Shown here: piece by piece, positions 1 through 8,723 of the stretch | How positions within the stretch are numbered: the stretch's first letter is position 1 | Layout of the letters: each line of letters begins with the position of its first letter | NCBI RefSeq assembly: GCF_900111175.1 | Contig: NZ_FOGI01000016.1 | Coordinates: 62,001 to 126,000 of the forward strand | From: Actinokineospora terrae | Lineage (GTDB): Bacteria > Actinomycetota > Actinomycetes > Mycobacteriales > Pseudonocardiaceae | Reading direction: 5' to 3' | DNA: 64,000 nucleotides | Notes under the pieces: generated by a model | What the model was told of the DNA's origin: nothing | The model's database searches: none | The model's input: the letters and a program-made list of their open reading frames with translations, nothing else | Position numbers and translations under genes: made by a program

Positions 1-961
1 GAGCGACCCGGCCAACGCGAAGCTGCCCACCGGTGGCGTCAGCAAGGCCGACGGTGAGCGGCTGGCCGCCTCCTCCAACGGTGCCTCGGTGACCCTGGAG
101 CTGCGCGCGCTGCGCGAGGACCGCACCACGTACAACGTGATCGCGCAGACCAAGACCGGTCGCAAGAACAACGTCGTGTTCGCGGGCGCGCACCTCGACA
201 GCGTCGTCGCGGGCCCCGGCATCAACGACAACGGTTCCGGCAGCGCGGGTCTGCTGGAGACCGCCATCCAGCTCGGCGGCTCGCCGAAGGTCAACAACGC
301 GGTCCGCTTCGCCTGGTGGAGCGCCGAGGAGCTCGGCCTGGTCGGCTCGAAGAAGTACGTGCAGTCGCTGACCTTCGAGCAGCAGCTCGACATCGCGCTG
401 TACCTCAACTTCGACATGATCGCCTCGCCGAACACCGGCTACTTCGTCTACGACGGCGACAACTCCGACGGTGTCGGCGCCGGTGAGGGCCCGTACGGCT
501 CGGCCCAGATCGAGGCGGCGTTCCACTCGTTCCTCAACACCACCGGTACCCCGACCGAGGGCACCGACTTCACCGGTCGCTCGGACTACGGCGAGTTCAT
601 CGCCAACGGCATCCCGGCCGGTGGCCTGTTCACCGGCGCCGAGCAGCTCAAGACCCAGGCGCAGGCCGACAAGTGGGGCGGCGTCGCCGGTGTCGCCTAC
701 GACAAGAACTACCACGGCAAGGGCGACAACCTCGGCAACATCGACCGCGTCGCGCTCGACCGCAACTCCGACGCCATCGCCTGGGTGACCGCGTCCTACG
801 CGATCAGCACCGAGGACATCAACGGCGTCCCGCCGCGCGCTGCCCGTGCGCAGGCCCGCGTCGCCGCCAAGTCCAAGGCGCGCGCCCAGCTCGTGCACGA
901 GGACGAGGTGGCCGAGGCCCACGGGGCGGGCTGCATCCACGTGAACGAGCTCGCCATCTGA
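1..961 (+). CDS. M28 family zinc aminopeptidase (5' end outside window)
   Basis: This is the C-terminal 319 residues of a secreted metallopeptidase that removes N-terminal amino acids; the frame is open from base 2 back out of the window. Visible metal-binding motifs fit the Streptomyces griseus aminopeptidase family: GAHLDSV (His, Asp), the bridging Asp in INDNGSG, the catalytic Glu pair in WSAEELG, NFDMIAS (Asp) and the late NYHGKGDN (His). All five zinc-ligand regions are present in the expected order, so the catalytic domain is intact. The tail after the last His is Ala/Arg-rich with no recognisable domain. A strong hairpin terminator follows 18 bases after the stop. The signal peptide and any prodomain lie upstream of the window. 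Confidence 0.9.
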   Translation, partial: SDPANAKLPTGGVSKADGERLAASSNGASVTLELRALREDRTTYNVIAQTKTGRKNNVVFAGAHLDSVVAGPGINDNGSGSAGLLETAIQLGGSPKVNNAVRFAWWSAEELGLVGSKKYVQSLTFEQQLDIALYLNFDMIASPNTGYFVYDGDNSDGVGAGEGPYGSAQIEAAFHSFLNTTGTPTEGTDFTGRSDYGEFIANGIPAGGLFTGAEQLKTQAQADKWGGVAGVAYDKNYHGKGDNLGNIDRVALDRNSDAIAWVTASYAISTEDINGVPPRAARAQARVAAKSKARAQLVHEDEVAEAHGAGCIHVNELAI

Positions 962-978
962 TCCACGCACTGACGATG

Positions 979-1010
979 AAGGGCCCCGCCACCCGGCGGG
1001 GCCCTTCTTG
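979..1010 (+). terminator. Rho-independent-type hairpin
   Basis: A perfect 12-bp stem (979-990 with 995-1006) around a 4-base loop, followed by TCTTG. It lies between two convergent genes, the M28 peptidase and the membrane protein, so it can serve both strands. Confidence 0.8.
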
Positions 1011-1024
1011 TGTTCCCGGCAGTC

Positions 1025-2479
1025 TCAGGCGGGGATCGCGAACTGCTCGGTCGCCGGTTCCCGTTCCGGTTCCTCCGGTTCGCCGCGCCGCGTCGGCAGC
1101 AGGCTGATCGCGGCGAACGCGGCGGCCAGCAGGGTCGCGAACAACGCGATCACCTGGTGCTTGACGCCCTCGATGCCCTCGGCCAGCCCGGCAAGCGGCA
1201 CCTGGCCGATCCCGACCAGCAGCAGGAACAGCACGACGACACCGAGGTCGCGGCGGTCGCGGCGCAGCGCCCGGACGCCCATCCAGCCGACCAGCAGCCA
1301 CAGCGGCACCGCGGCGAACAGCCCGGCCGGGGCGAGCAGCCCGGTGATCCCGGACAGCACCGGCACCCGGTACTCCTTGGCCTTGTCCGGCTGGCCCGCG
1401 CCGAGGGCGAAGTTGCCCATGTTCTCCGGTCGCCCGGTCAGCATGTCGGAGGCGGCCTGGTCGAGGATCTGCGCGGTGCGGACCGGGTGCGAGAGGTAGT
1501 AGTCGATGATGTTCTCGTTGCTGATCCTGCTCTGGTACCTCGGGTAGTCCGGGTCGGTGTGCGCGGGCTTCTGGCTCCACCACGTGGTGCCGATGTATTG
1601 CGCGAAATGCGGCGGCAGGCCGAGGTCGGCGAGATCGCGCTGGGTGTCGTGCTTGCCGTCGACAATGCTGTTGAAGATCGCGTGGTAGGCGTTGATCTCC
1701 CGGTATTCCTCGTTGGCGAAGTCACCGGTGCTCTGCAGCGCGTAGGTCCCCGCGACCAGGCCCACGGCGACCACCCCGGGCACCACCCACCGCGCGCGGC
1801 GCTTGTCGAGCAACGCCAGCACCAGCAGCGCCACCAGCAGCAGCGGCAACACCATCAACGTCTGCGACTTCGCGTTGACCGCGAGGACCCCGCCCGCGAC
1901 CACGACACCGCCGCCGAACCACCTGGTGAGGCCGTCGCGGCGCAGCAGGAGCAGGCCGCCGCAGGCCAGCAGCAGCCCGGCGAAGGCAGCGCCCTCACTG
2001 ATGATCGAGGTGAAGTAGCCGAAGAACGCGGAGTCCAGCATCACCAGGGCGACGATCGCGCCTGCCGCCACCCGGTACCACGGCCGCACCGGCAGCGCGT
2101 GCACCACGACGGTCAGCCCGAGCGCCACCAGCACGCAGCCGATGGCCCCCACCAGCTTCAGGTTCAACCCGGGCGGCCCGCCGAGCCACTGTCCGATCGA
2201 GACGGCGACCCGGTCGATCCAGAACTGCGACGACACGTAGGTGCTGCCGCAGGGCGGGGCCGGGGCGTAGAACAGCTGCACGCCCATCTCCGACACCCGC
2301 GCGCGGTCGTTGAGGCCGAGCTTGCACAGCATCCGCCACCCGTCGCCGTTGTCGGCGATGCCGACCGGCCGGGGCACCAACCACCGCACCCCGACGACGA
2401 CGAGCCAGAGGGCGAAGGTCCCGACAAAGCTCACGCGCTTCCACACTCGAAGCAGGGTAACCACCCACGGTGCGAACAC
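1025..2479 (-). CDS. Polytopic membrane protein, possible GT-C-like glycosyltransferase
   Basis: About 484 residues with roughly ten hydrophobic segments, separated by one extracytoplasmic-looking loop after the first helix and another larger loop near the middle. The first loop carries an acidic motif (ADNGDGWR) followed by a Cys-containing stretch. Such an acidic first loop is typical of GT-C membrane glycosyltransferases that use lipid-linked sugars, but I cannot confirm the family from sequence alone. The start is taken at GTG 2479 because GGGG lies about 7 bases upstream; GTG 2464 is an alternative. The frame stays open far upstream but without membrane or domain character, so the long extension is not used. 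The neighbours are wall and secretion genes, in keeping with a cell-envelope role. Confidence 0.6.
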   Translation of the reverse strand: MFAPWVVTLLRVWKRVSFVGTFALWLVVVGVRWLVPRPVGIADNGDGWRMLCKLGLNDRARVSEMGVQLFYAPAPPCGSTYVSSQFWIDRVAVSIGQWLGGPPGLNLKLVGAIGCVLVALGLTVVVHALPVRPWYRVAAGAIVALVMLDSAFFGYFTSIISEGAAFAGLLLACGGLLLLRRDGLTRWFGGGVVVAGGVLAVNAKSQTLMVLPLLLVALLVLALLDKRRARWVVPGVVAVGLVAGTYALQSTGDFANEEYREINAYHAIFNSIVDGKHDTQRDLADLGLPPHFAQYIGTTWWSQKPAHTDPDYPRYQSRISNENIIDYYLSHPVRTAQILDQAASDMLTGRPENMGNFALGAGQPDKAKEYRVPVLSGITGLLAPAGLFAAVPLWLLVGWMGVRALRRDRRDLGVVVLFLLLVGIGQVPLAGLAEGIEGVKHQVIALFATLLAAAFAAISLLPTRRGEPEEPEREPATEQFAIPA

Positions 2480-2657
2480 CAACGCGCCCCGTGCCTGAAC
2501 CGGCGCCCGGCGCGGCCCCGGGTATTCGCCCGTGAATGCCGCCGCGTTACCGCGGGGCCGGACTTCGTGATCCAGTCGGCAGTTGCCGGTATCACAGTGG
2601 GTTTTCGCGGGGGCGTCGGTTATTTTGTGGCCGCACTTCTTCCACATGAGGGCTTTG

Positions 2658-4607
2658 ATGAGCAATTCCGCGCGCCGTCTTGCGCGAAGAACGGTCGCTT
2701 TGGTGTCGGCACTCACGCTGACCGCGACCCTGGCCGGTACCGCACACGCCGAGGAAATCGCGGCGCCCGGCACCACCACCGAATCCACGTCGGCGACCGT
2801 CGACACCCCGTCCGCGGATCCCGAGCCCGCCGACCCCGCGCCGGTCGCGGTCGCCGAGCCGGAGCCCGTCGCGGTCACCAAGCCCGAGCCCACCACCGCC
2901 GAGGTAGCGGAGCCCGCCAAGGTGGCCGAGCCCGCTGGCGTGACCGCGCAGCCCGCCGCGGCAGCGGAGCAGGCGCAGAACGACCCCGAGCCCGCCGACC
3001 CCGCGGCGAGCGAGCCCGCGGCCACCCCGGCTCCGGCCGCGGACCCGGCGAAGATCACCGTCTCCGCCACCATCAGCGGCGGCCCGTACCTGCTCAACCA
3101 GAAGATCCCCCTGGTCGTGACCATCTCTAACCGGTGGCACCGACGCGACCGGTGTGACGGCGAGTGCCTACGGCGCGGCCGGGTCCTTCTGGGTGCCCTC
3201 CCTCGAGTGGGGCGACCTGTCGCCGTGGAACGGTGCCGAACCCGGCCCCGGGACCACGGTCGCGGCCGGGCAGAGCACCACCGTCACCGTCAACGGCGAG
3301 GTGACCAACTGGAACGGGACCGCGCCGGTGGCGGGCGTCTTCGTCAACCAGGGTGGGAACACCCTCGCCTCCGCCTCGGTGACCGTGCCGTTCACGGCAC
3401 CGAACTCGGCCACCGACACCGTTGCCGGGCTGGTCTACGCGGACCGCGACGGCGACGGCTCGCCGAGCGCGGGCGAGGGGCTCGCGGGCGTCAAGGTCGG
3501 CCTGTCCGGCCAGGGGCAGTACCTGGACACGACCACCGACGCCACCGGTCGGTACCGGTTCGCCGGTATCCCGCTGCAGACCTACTACGTCTACGTCAGC
3601 GGTGTGCCGGACGGCTGGGTCGTCGAAGCGGCGTACCAGCAGCTCTTCGTCGACGGCTCCGGCTCGTACTCGGCCATGCTGCTGCGCGCGACGCGGCCGC
3701 TGACCGGCACCTTCACCGCGACCATGCGGTTCACCAAGGACGTCTACCAGGTCGGTGACCACGCGGAGATCCTGGTGACGCTGACCAACAACGGTTCCGC
3801 CGGCCTCGTCGGCGTCCGCGCGGGCTGTGACCGCAGCGGTGGCGAGGGGCCGGAGTTGCGCGACGTCGACCTGGGCGACCTCGAGTACGACCGCGGCGTG
3901 ACCGTGCCCGCGGGCCAGTCCCGCACCTTCAGCATCACCGGCACGATCTCCGACGAGACCGCCGAGTGGGGCGGCGTCGGCTACGCCTGCGACTTCGGCC
4001 CCGGTGACAACCCCGAGGGCTACTCCGCGGGTACGCCGTGGCCCGGGTGCCCGCTCCCCCCGCCGACCTGGCCGTGGACTTCTACGAGGACCGCGACGAG
4101 AACTGGGAGATCGGCGACGGCGAGGCGGTCGCGGGCATCGTCGTCGGCCTCCGCGACGCGGTCTCCGGCACCCTCGTGACCAAGCTGCGCACCGACGCCA
4201 AGGGCCACGTGGCGTTCAAGGCCCTGCCCGCGGGCCCCTACAAGGTCGAGGTCTACGGCCCCTGGCGCTTCGCCGAGGACTACTGGGGCGGCCTCGTCCT
4301 CTTCGCGGGCTCCTGCGAACGCTGCGGCGGCGCCATCCTCCGCCTCGTGCCGGGCCCGGTGGTGCCCGAAGCGGGCACCCCCATCCCCCCGACCACCGAC
4401 GGCTCGACCACCACCCCGGTCGTCAACCCCGTCCCGGTGACCAACCCCGTGCCCCAGGCTCGGGCCGCCGTCACCACCAGCAACAACACCAGCCCCACCC
4501 TGGCCGACACCGGCGCGAACGTCCTCGGCCTCACCGCCATCGGCGCCCTCGCCGTCCTGGCCGGTTTCGCCACCACCCTCACCACCCGCAGGCGCCGCAA
4601 GGCCTAG
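2658..4607 (+). pseudogene. LAxTG wall-anchored SdrD-like B-domain protein, two compensating frameshifts
   Basis: The gene starts at ATG 2658 (GAGG six bases upstream) with a signal peptide (ARR, hydrophobic core, AHA cut), then an Ala/Glu/Pro-rich spacer. It continues with a CARDB-like segment, a B-type domain (YADRDGDGSPSAGEG), another adhesive segment, a second B-type domain (YEDRDENWEIGDGE) and a C-terminal LADTG motif, hydrophobic helix and RRRRK tail. The protein is readable only by changing frame twice. An extra C at about 3131-3132 breaks TISN|GGTDATG, and a missing G near 4041 breaks TPWA|RVPAPP. The two indels cancel, so the anchor returns to the starting frame. The intact paralogue at 8724-11627 has the same architecture. 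It may be a true pseudogene, a phase-variable gene or a sequencing artefact. LAxTG suggests a class E sortase substrate. Confidence 0.8.
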
Positions 4608-4618
4608 CGGAGAACAGC

Positions 4619-4660
4619 GAAGCGGGCGGTCCCCGGTGAGGGACCGCCCGCTTCTGCTTC
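4619..4660 (+). terminator. Strong hairpin terminator
   Basis: A perfect 14-bp stem (4619-4632 with 4641-4654) and an 8-base loop, immediately downstream of the wall-protein gene and before the opposite-strand tRNA-Ser. It may act in both directions. Confidence 0.75.
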
Positions 4661-4662
4661 CG

Positions 4663-4747
4663 CGGAGGTGGAGGGATTTGAACCCCCGGAAGGTTGCCCT
4701 TCTTCCGCTTTCAAGGCGGATGCATTCGGCCGCTCTGCCACACCTCC
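4663..4747 (-). tRNA. tRNA-Ser (anticodon TGA)
   Basis: An 85-nt class II tRNA. The acceptor stem GGAGGTG/CACCTCC closes perfectly, the anticodon loop reads CTTGAAA (anticodon TGA, codon UCA), there is a long variable arm and a GGTTCAAATCC T-loop region. CCA is not encoded. Confidence 0.95.
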
Positions 4748-4789
4748 AGTGCGGTTCAAGCCTAGTGGGTTGATAGGCCTCGCTGGCGG

Positions 4790-5260
4790 CTAGGTGAGGT
4801 CGAGGTGCTCGATGACGCGCTCGAACAGGCCGGCCATGACGCGCTGTTCCTCGGGGGTCATGAGGTCGACCAGGTGGGCGCGTACGCCGTCGACGTGGAC
4901 GGGGGCGGCGGTGCGGAGGGTCTCGCTGCCCTTGGGGGTGAGTTCGGCGACGACACCTCTGGCGTCCTCGGCGCAGCCGACTCGGCGGACGAGGCCTGCT
5001 TTCTCCAGGCGGGAGATCTGGTGGGAGAGCCTGCTCTTGGACGAGGCGAGCTGGCCTGCCAGCTGGCTCATCCGCATCTGGCCGCCCTCGCGTTCGGACA
5101 ACCGGACCAGCACCTCGTAGTCCGGCAGGGCCAGTCCGTGGTTCTCCTGCAGCTCGCGGTTGAGCTGCTGGCGCAGCAGTTCGCTGCCGATGACGTATGC
5201 CCGCCACGCGCGCATCTCGTCCGGGTCCAGCCACCGGAAGTCGGCTCGCACTGATGTCAC
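4790..5260 (-). CDS. MarR family transcriptional regulator
   Basis: A 156-residue winged-helix regulator of typical MarR length. The central helix-turn-helix region (RMSQLAGQLASSKSRLSHQISRLEKAGLVRR) is followed by the wing with a conserved D-A-R (CAEDARGVVAELTPKG). MarR dimers usually repress their own gene and a nearby transporter or enzyme and are released by small phenolic ligands. Here the divergent neighbour is the secreted 5'-nucleotidase at 5370, 109 bases away, so autoregulation from that gap is plausible, but I saw no clear palindrome there. The ligand is unknown. Confidence 0.9.
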   Translation of the reverse strand: MTSVRADFRWLDPDEMRAWRAYVIGSELLRQQLNRELQENHGLALPDYEVLVRLSEREGGQMRMSQLAGQLASSKSRLSHQISRLEKAGLVRRVGCAEDARGVVAELTPKGSETLRTAAPVHVDGVRAHLVDLMTPEEQRVMAGLFERVIEHLDLT

Positions 5261-5369
5261 GCGTCCAGGTTACGGCGTTCACCTGATGGCCCTGGTCCTA
5301 GCCATCTGTCCCCGGCAGACTCCACCTCCTTCGCGCCGGGTGGGTGCCCGGTGCCTGGACGGAGGACTG

Positions 5370-7070
5370 ATGATCGTCACGAAGCGGATCGCGGCCGTCG
5401 CGGCCGTGGTCGGGCTGGCGCTCTCCGGGTTTGCCGGTACCGCCTCGGCTGCCCCGGCCGCCACCACCGACCTGCGCCTGATCGCCTTCAACGACTTCCA
5501 CGGCAACCTGCAGCCGCCCGCCGGTTCGTCCGGTCGGGTGACGTTGCCGAACGGGACCACGGTGGACGCCGGAGGCGCCGCGTACCTGGCCGCGCACGTG
5601 ACCCGGCTGCGCGGGCAGGCGCCGAACTCGCTGGTGCTCGCCGCGGGCGACAACATCGGTGCCTCGCCGCTGACCTCGGCGCTGTTCCACGACGAGCCGA
5701 CCGTCGAGTTCATGAACAAGATCGGCACCGACGCCAGCGTGATCGGCAACCACGAGTGGGACGAGGGCTACGCGGAGCTGCTGCGGGTCCAGTTCGGCGG
5801 CTGCCACCCGACCGACGGCTGCCAGTTCCACAAGCCCTACCGCGGCGCCCGGTTCCCGTTCCTGGCCGCGAACATCACCTTCGACAACGGCCTGCCCGCC
5901 GTGCTCCCGGTGACCGTCAAGTTCGTCGACGGCATCCCGGTCGGCATCATCGGCGTCACGCTCGAGGACCTGCCCTCGGTGGTCACCCCCGAGGTCGTCA
6001 AGGGCTTCAAGTTCGGCGACGAGGTCGAGGCGCTCAACCGCACCTCCCGGCTGCTCGACCTCGCGGGCATCCGCACCCAGGTCGCGCTCGTGCACCAGGG
6101 CGACAGCACCGAGGGCGGCGGCCCGGACGACTGCCGCACCCTGCCCGGCCCGGCCCGCCAGATCGCCACGGCCGCCTCGCCCTCGATCGACGCGTTCTTC
6201 ACCGGCCACAGCCACCAGCAGTACAACTGCGTGGTCACCGACCCCGCTGGCAAGCCGCGGCCGCTGATCCAGGGCGCCTCGTTCGGCAGGCTGCTCTCGG
6301 TCATCGACCTCAAGATCGACCGCAAGACCCGCGACGTGGTGCGCACCGCGACCGTCGCGCACAACGAGGTCGTCACCCGCACCATCGCCCCGGACGCGGG
6401 CGTGCAGGCGCTGGTCGACGAGGCGGTCGCCAAGTCGGGTCCGATCGCCAACCGCCAGGTCGGCACCATCACCGCCGACCTGGTCCGCGCCGCGGCCCCG
6501 TCCGGCGAGAGCCCGCTCGGTGACGTCATCGCCGACGCGCAGCTCGCCGCCACCCAGGGCAACCAGGCGCAGATCGCGGTGACCAACCCGGGCGGCATCC
6601 GCACCGACCTCACCTACAACACCTCGCCAGCCGGTGAGGGCAACGGCGTGGTCACCTACGGCGAGGCCTTCGCGGTCCAGCCGTTCGGCAACATCATGCA
6701 GACCATCACGCTGACCGGCGCGCAGCTCAAGACCGTGCTCGAGCAGCAGTGGCAGCCGCAGCCCAACGGCACCACCATCACCCGCTTCCTGCAGGTGTCG
6801 GCGTCGCTGAACTACACCTGGGCGCAGTCGGGCAGCCAGGGCAACCGGGTCTCGGCGATCACCGTCAACGGGCAGCCGGTCGACCCGGCCGCGTCCTACC
6901 GGGTGTCGGTGAACAACTTCCTCGCCGCCGGTGGCGACGGGTTCACCGAGCTGGCCAAGGGCACCAACCTCTCCGGCGGTCCGGTCGACCTGGACGCGTT
7001 CACCGCGTACCTGACCGCGCACCCGAACCTGGCGCCGCCCGCGCCGACCCGGGTCACCGTCGTCCCGTAG
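5370..7070 (+). CDS. Secreted 5'-nucleotidase / 2',3'-cyclic phosphodiesterase (UshA type)
   Basis: A 566-residue exported metallophosphoesterase. Start ATG 5370 has GGAGG just upstream. Residues 1-28 are a Sec signal peptide ending ASA. The N-terminal calcineurin-like domain shows the dimetal motifs NDFHGN (41-46), AAGDN, IGNHEWD and TGHSH in order. The C-terminal 5'-nucleotidase domain contains NPGGIR, TYGEAF and a late Asn-Phe-aromatic substrate-binding stretch (NNFLAAGGDGF). The enzyme hydrolyses extracellular nucleotides to nucleosides and phosphate. It lacks a wall anchor, so it is probably released or loosely bound. It is monocistronic, ended by the hairpin at 7079-7113, and divergent from the MarR gene. 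Confidence 0.92.
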   Translation: MIVTKRIAAVAAVVGLALSGFAGTASAAPAATTDLRLIAFNDFHGNLQPPAGSSGRVTLPNGTTVDAGGAAYLAAHVTRLRGQAPNSLVLAAGDNIGASPLTSALFHDEPTVEFMNKIGTDASVIGNHEWDEGYAELLRVQFGGCHPTDGCQFHKPYRGARFPFLAANITFDNGLPAVLPVTVKFVDGIPVGIIGVTLEDLPSVVTPEVVKGFKFGDEVEALNRTSRLLDLAGIRTQVALVHQGDSTEGGGPDDCRTLPGPARQIATAASPSIDAFFTGHSHQQYNCVVTDPAGKPRPLIQGASFGRLLSVIDLKIDRKTRDVVRTATVAHNEVVTRTIAPDAGVQALVDEAVAKSGPIANRQVGTITADLVRAAAPSGESPLGDVIADAQLAATQGNQAQIAVTNPGGIRTDLTYNTSPAGEGNGVVTYGEAFAVQPFGNIMQTITLTGAQLKTVLEQQWQPQPNGTTITRFLQVSASLNYTWAQSGSQGNRVSAITVNGQPVDPAASYRVSVNNFLAAGGDGFTELAKGTNLSGGPVDLDAFTAYLTAHPNLAPPAPTRVTVVP

Positions 7071-7078
7071 CCGGGGAA

Positions 7079-7113
7079 CCGGGGCGGCTGTCCTCTGTGG
7101 TCAGCCGCCCCGG
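7079..7113 (+). terminator. Hairpin terminator after 5'-nucleotidase gene
   Basis: A perfect 12-bp stem (7079-7090 with 7102-7113) with an 11-base loop, 8 bases after the stop codon. Confidence 0.75.
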
Positions 7114-7678
7114 TCTGTCCTCTCCGGACGCGGCGTTACCCAAGTTCACCCGGTTCGGGGTCGGCGGTGGGGTTGTCCTACTGGGACAGCAGGCGCACCA
7201 TGGAGGAGACGGCCGGCTCGGCAAGACCGCGCGAAACGCCGATACCCATTCGGTCACCGCGCCCGCCGGGAAAGGGTAGGTGGTGCCGTGGCGAAGCAGA
7301 CAACTCCCGTAATGGTCTGCCGCCTGCCGCAACCCCGCGGCTGAGCCGACAGAACCGACTTGGCCGCGGATGAGGGCGGCAAGCTCGACGGATCACTTCG
7401 AGTGCACGGCACGCGACGCGCGTCGATCACGCACCTCGACGATGTTGATCCCCGCATCGGGCGCGTCTCCTGATCCGCTCGGCTGGGCTCCACGCCAACC
7501 GCCGAAGCGGTGGGCCATTGCGATGTGACGACCCTGGGTGCGACCGCCGACGACAGGCGGTCGCACCCAGGCGTCTGCCTGGCCCGGGTCGGCGCGCGCG
7601 GTTGATACGGTCGGCGCGGCGCCCGCCCACTATCCTCATGCCCACGGAGCACGGCGGCGCGGGACACGGGGAGTGGTC
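7114..7678. other. 565-bp gap without a convincing gene; contains an orphan terminator-like hairpin
   Basis: No reading frame here has a ribosome-binding site, a recognisable domain or typical codon pattern on either strand. The only clear structure is a perfect 15-bp inverted repeat at 7534-7570, which looks like a transcription terminator but follows no identifiable gene. A short run in frame from about 7370 to 7470 has coding-like composition and ends in TGA, so the gap may hold the remnant of a deleted gene. Confidence 0.5.
7534..7570. terminator. Orphan perfect hairpin
   Basis: Stem 7534-7548 pairs perfectly with 7556-7570 around a GACGACA loop. It has no T-tract and no recognised gene directly upstream on either strand; it may insulate the downstream zinc-peptidase promoter from readthrough. 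Confidence 0.5.
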
Positions 7679-8578
7679 GTGGAGTTCGACGACAGCGTTG
7701 GGCTGGACTCGTCCCAGGTTTCCGACGCCAGGGGGATCGGCGGCCGGGTGGCGCTGGGCGGCGGTGGGCTCGGGATCGTCGGCTTCATCGTGTACTTCGT
7801 GCTCTCCCAGCTCGGCGGCGTGCCCGCGAGCGTCCCGCTGAGCACCGACGGGGTCGGCGGCGGGCAGAGCGTCAGCAGCGGTGACCTGGCCAACGAGTGC
7901 CGCACCGGCAAGGACGCCAACACCAAGCCCGACTGCGCCAGGGTCGCGCTGATCAACTCGATCCAGGGCTACTGGTCCGACCAGTTCGCCCGCTCCGGTC
8001 GCACCTACAAGCAGGCGACCACCACGTTCTTCAGCGGCGGCGTCAACACCGGCTGCGGCAGCGCCACCAGCGACGTCGGCCCGTTCTACTGCCCGGCGGA
8101 CGGCAAGGTCTACGTCGACCTGACCTTCTTCCGCGAGTTGCAGACCCGCTTCGGCGCCCAGGGCGGCACCTTCGCCGAGGCCTACGTGCTCGCCCACGAG
8201 TACGGCCACCACGTGCAGAACCTGCTCGGCACCTCCGGCAAGGTCCGCGAGGGCACCGGCCCGACCTCGGACGGGGTCCGGCTGGAGCTGCAGGCCGACT
8301 GCTACGCCGGGGTGTGGGCCAACCACGCCACCACCACGCCCAGCTCCAGCGGCAAGCCGCTGATCCGCTCCATCTCCCAGGACGACGTGAACCGCGCCCT
8401 CGACGTCGCCTCCCGCATCGGCGACGACTTCATCCAGAAGAACCTCGGCGGCGGCAAGGTCGACGAGAGCCAGTTCTCGCACGGGTCCTCCGCGCAGCGC
8501 GAGCAGTGGTTCCTGACCGGCATCAACGGCGGCAACCCGGCCGAGTGCGACACCTTCGGCGCCAGGAACCTGGGCTGA
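7679..8578 (+). CDS. Neutral zinc metallopeptidase, YpfJ/KPN_02809 family
   Basis: A 299-residue membrane-anchored metallopeptidase. It has a short cytoplasmic N-terminus, a Gly-rich transmembrane helix (about residues 20-42), then an extracytoplasmic catalytic domain. The zincin motif HEYGHH spans residues 173-178 (His, catalytic Glu, His), and the downstream RLELQADCYAG stretch supplies the third ligand region; these are the hallmarks of the family. Two Cys pairs suit an oxidising location. Start GTG 7679 is preferred over GTG 7673 because GGGGAG sits five bases before it. The substrate is unknown. It stands alone, with the next wall-protein gene 145 bases downstream. Confidence 0.9.
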   Translation: MEFDDSVGLDSSQVSDARGIGGRVALGGGGLGIVGFIVYFVLSQLGGVPASVPLSTDGVGGGQSVSSGDLANECRTGKDANTKPDCARVALINSIQGYWSDQFARSGRTYKQATTTFFSGGVNTGCGSATSDVGPFYCPADGKVYVDLTFFRELQTRFGAQGGTFAEAYVLAHEYGHHVQNLLGTSGKVREGTGPTSDGVRLELQADCYAGVWANHATTTPSSSGKPLIRSISQDDVNRALDVASRIGDDFIQKNLGGGKVDESQFSHGSSAQREQWFLTGINGGNPAECDTFGARNLG

Positions 8579-8723
8579 GACCGGCAGCACCACCCGGGCG
8601 ATCGCGGTAGCAACCGGACATACCACTACACTGCGCGGGCTGACATTCTTTCCGCGCGGCGTGGGTGCTGGGGACCCGTCGGGGCGTCGTGCGGCACACG
8701 ATTCTGGGGAGAGTCGAACCACA

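Noticed and set aside
1025..3124. A 699-codon minus-strand frame spanning the membrane gene and beyond
   Set aside because: Only the part up to about 2479 has membrane and domain character; the upstream part is the complement of the Glu/Pro/Ala-rich surface-protein spacer and has no ribosome-binding site.
3120..4050. Programmed ribosomal frameshifting in the B-domain protein
   Set aside because: Neither junction has a slippery heptamer or a downstream pseudoknot, and two opposite shifts would be needed; single-base indels explain the data more simply.
7254..7667. Minus-strand frame of 137 codons in the 7.1-7.7 kb gap
   Set aside because: No ribosome-binding site, Arg/Pro/Ser-rich low-complexity composition typical of shadow frames, and no domain resemblance.
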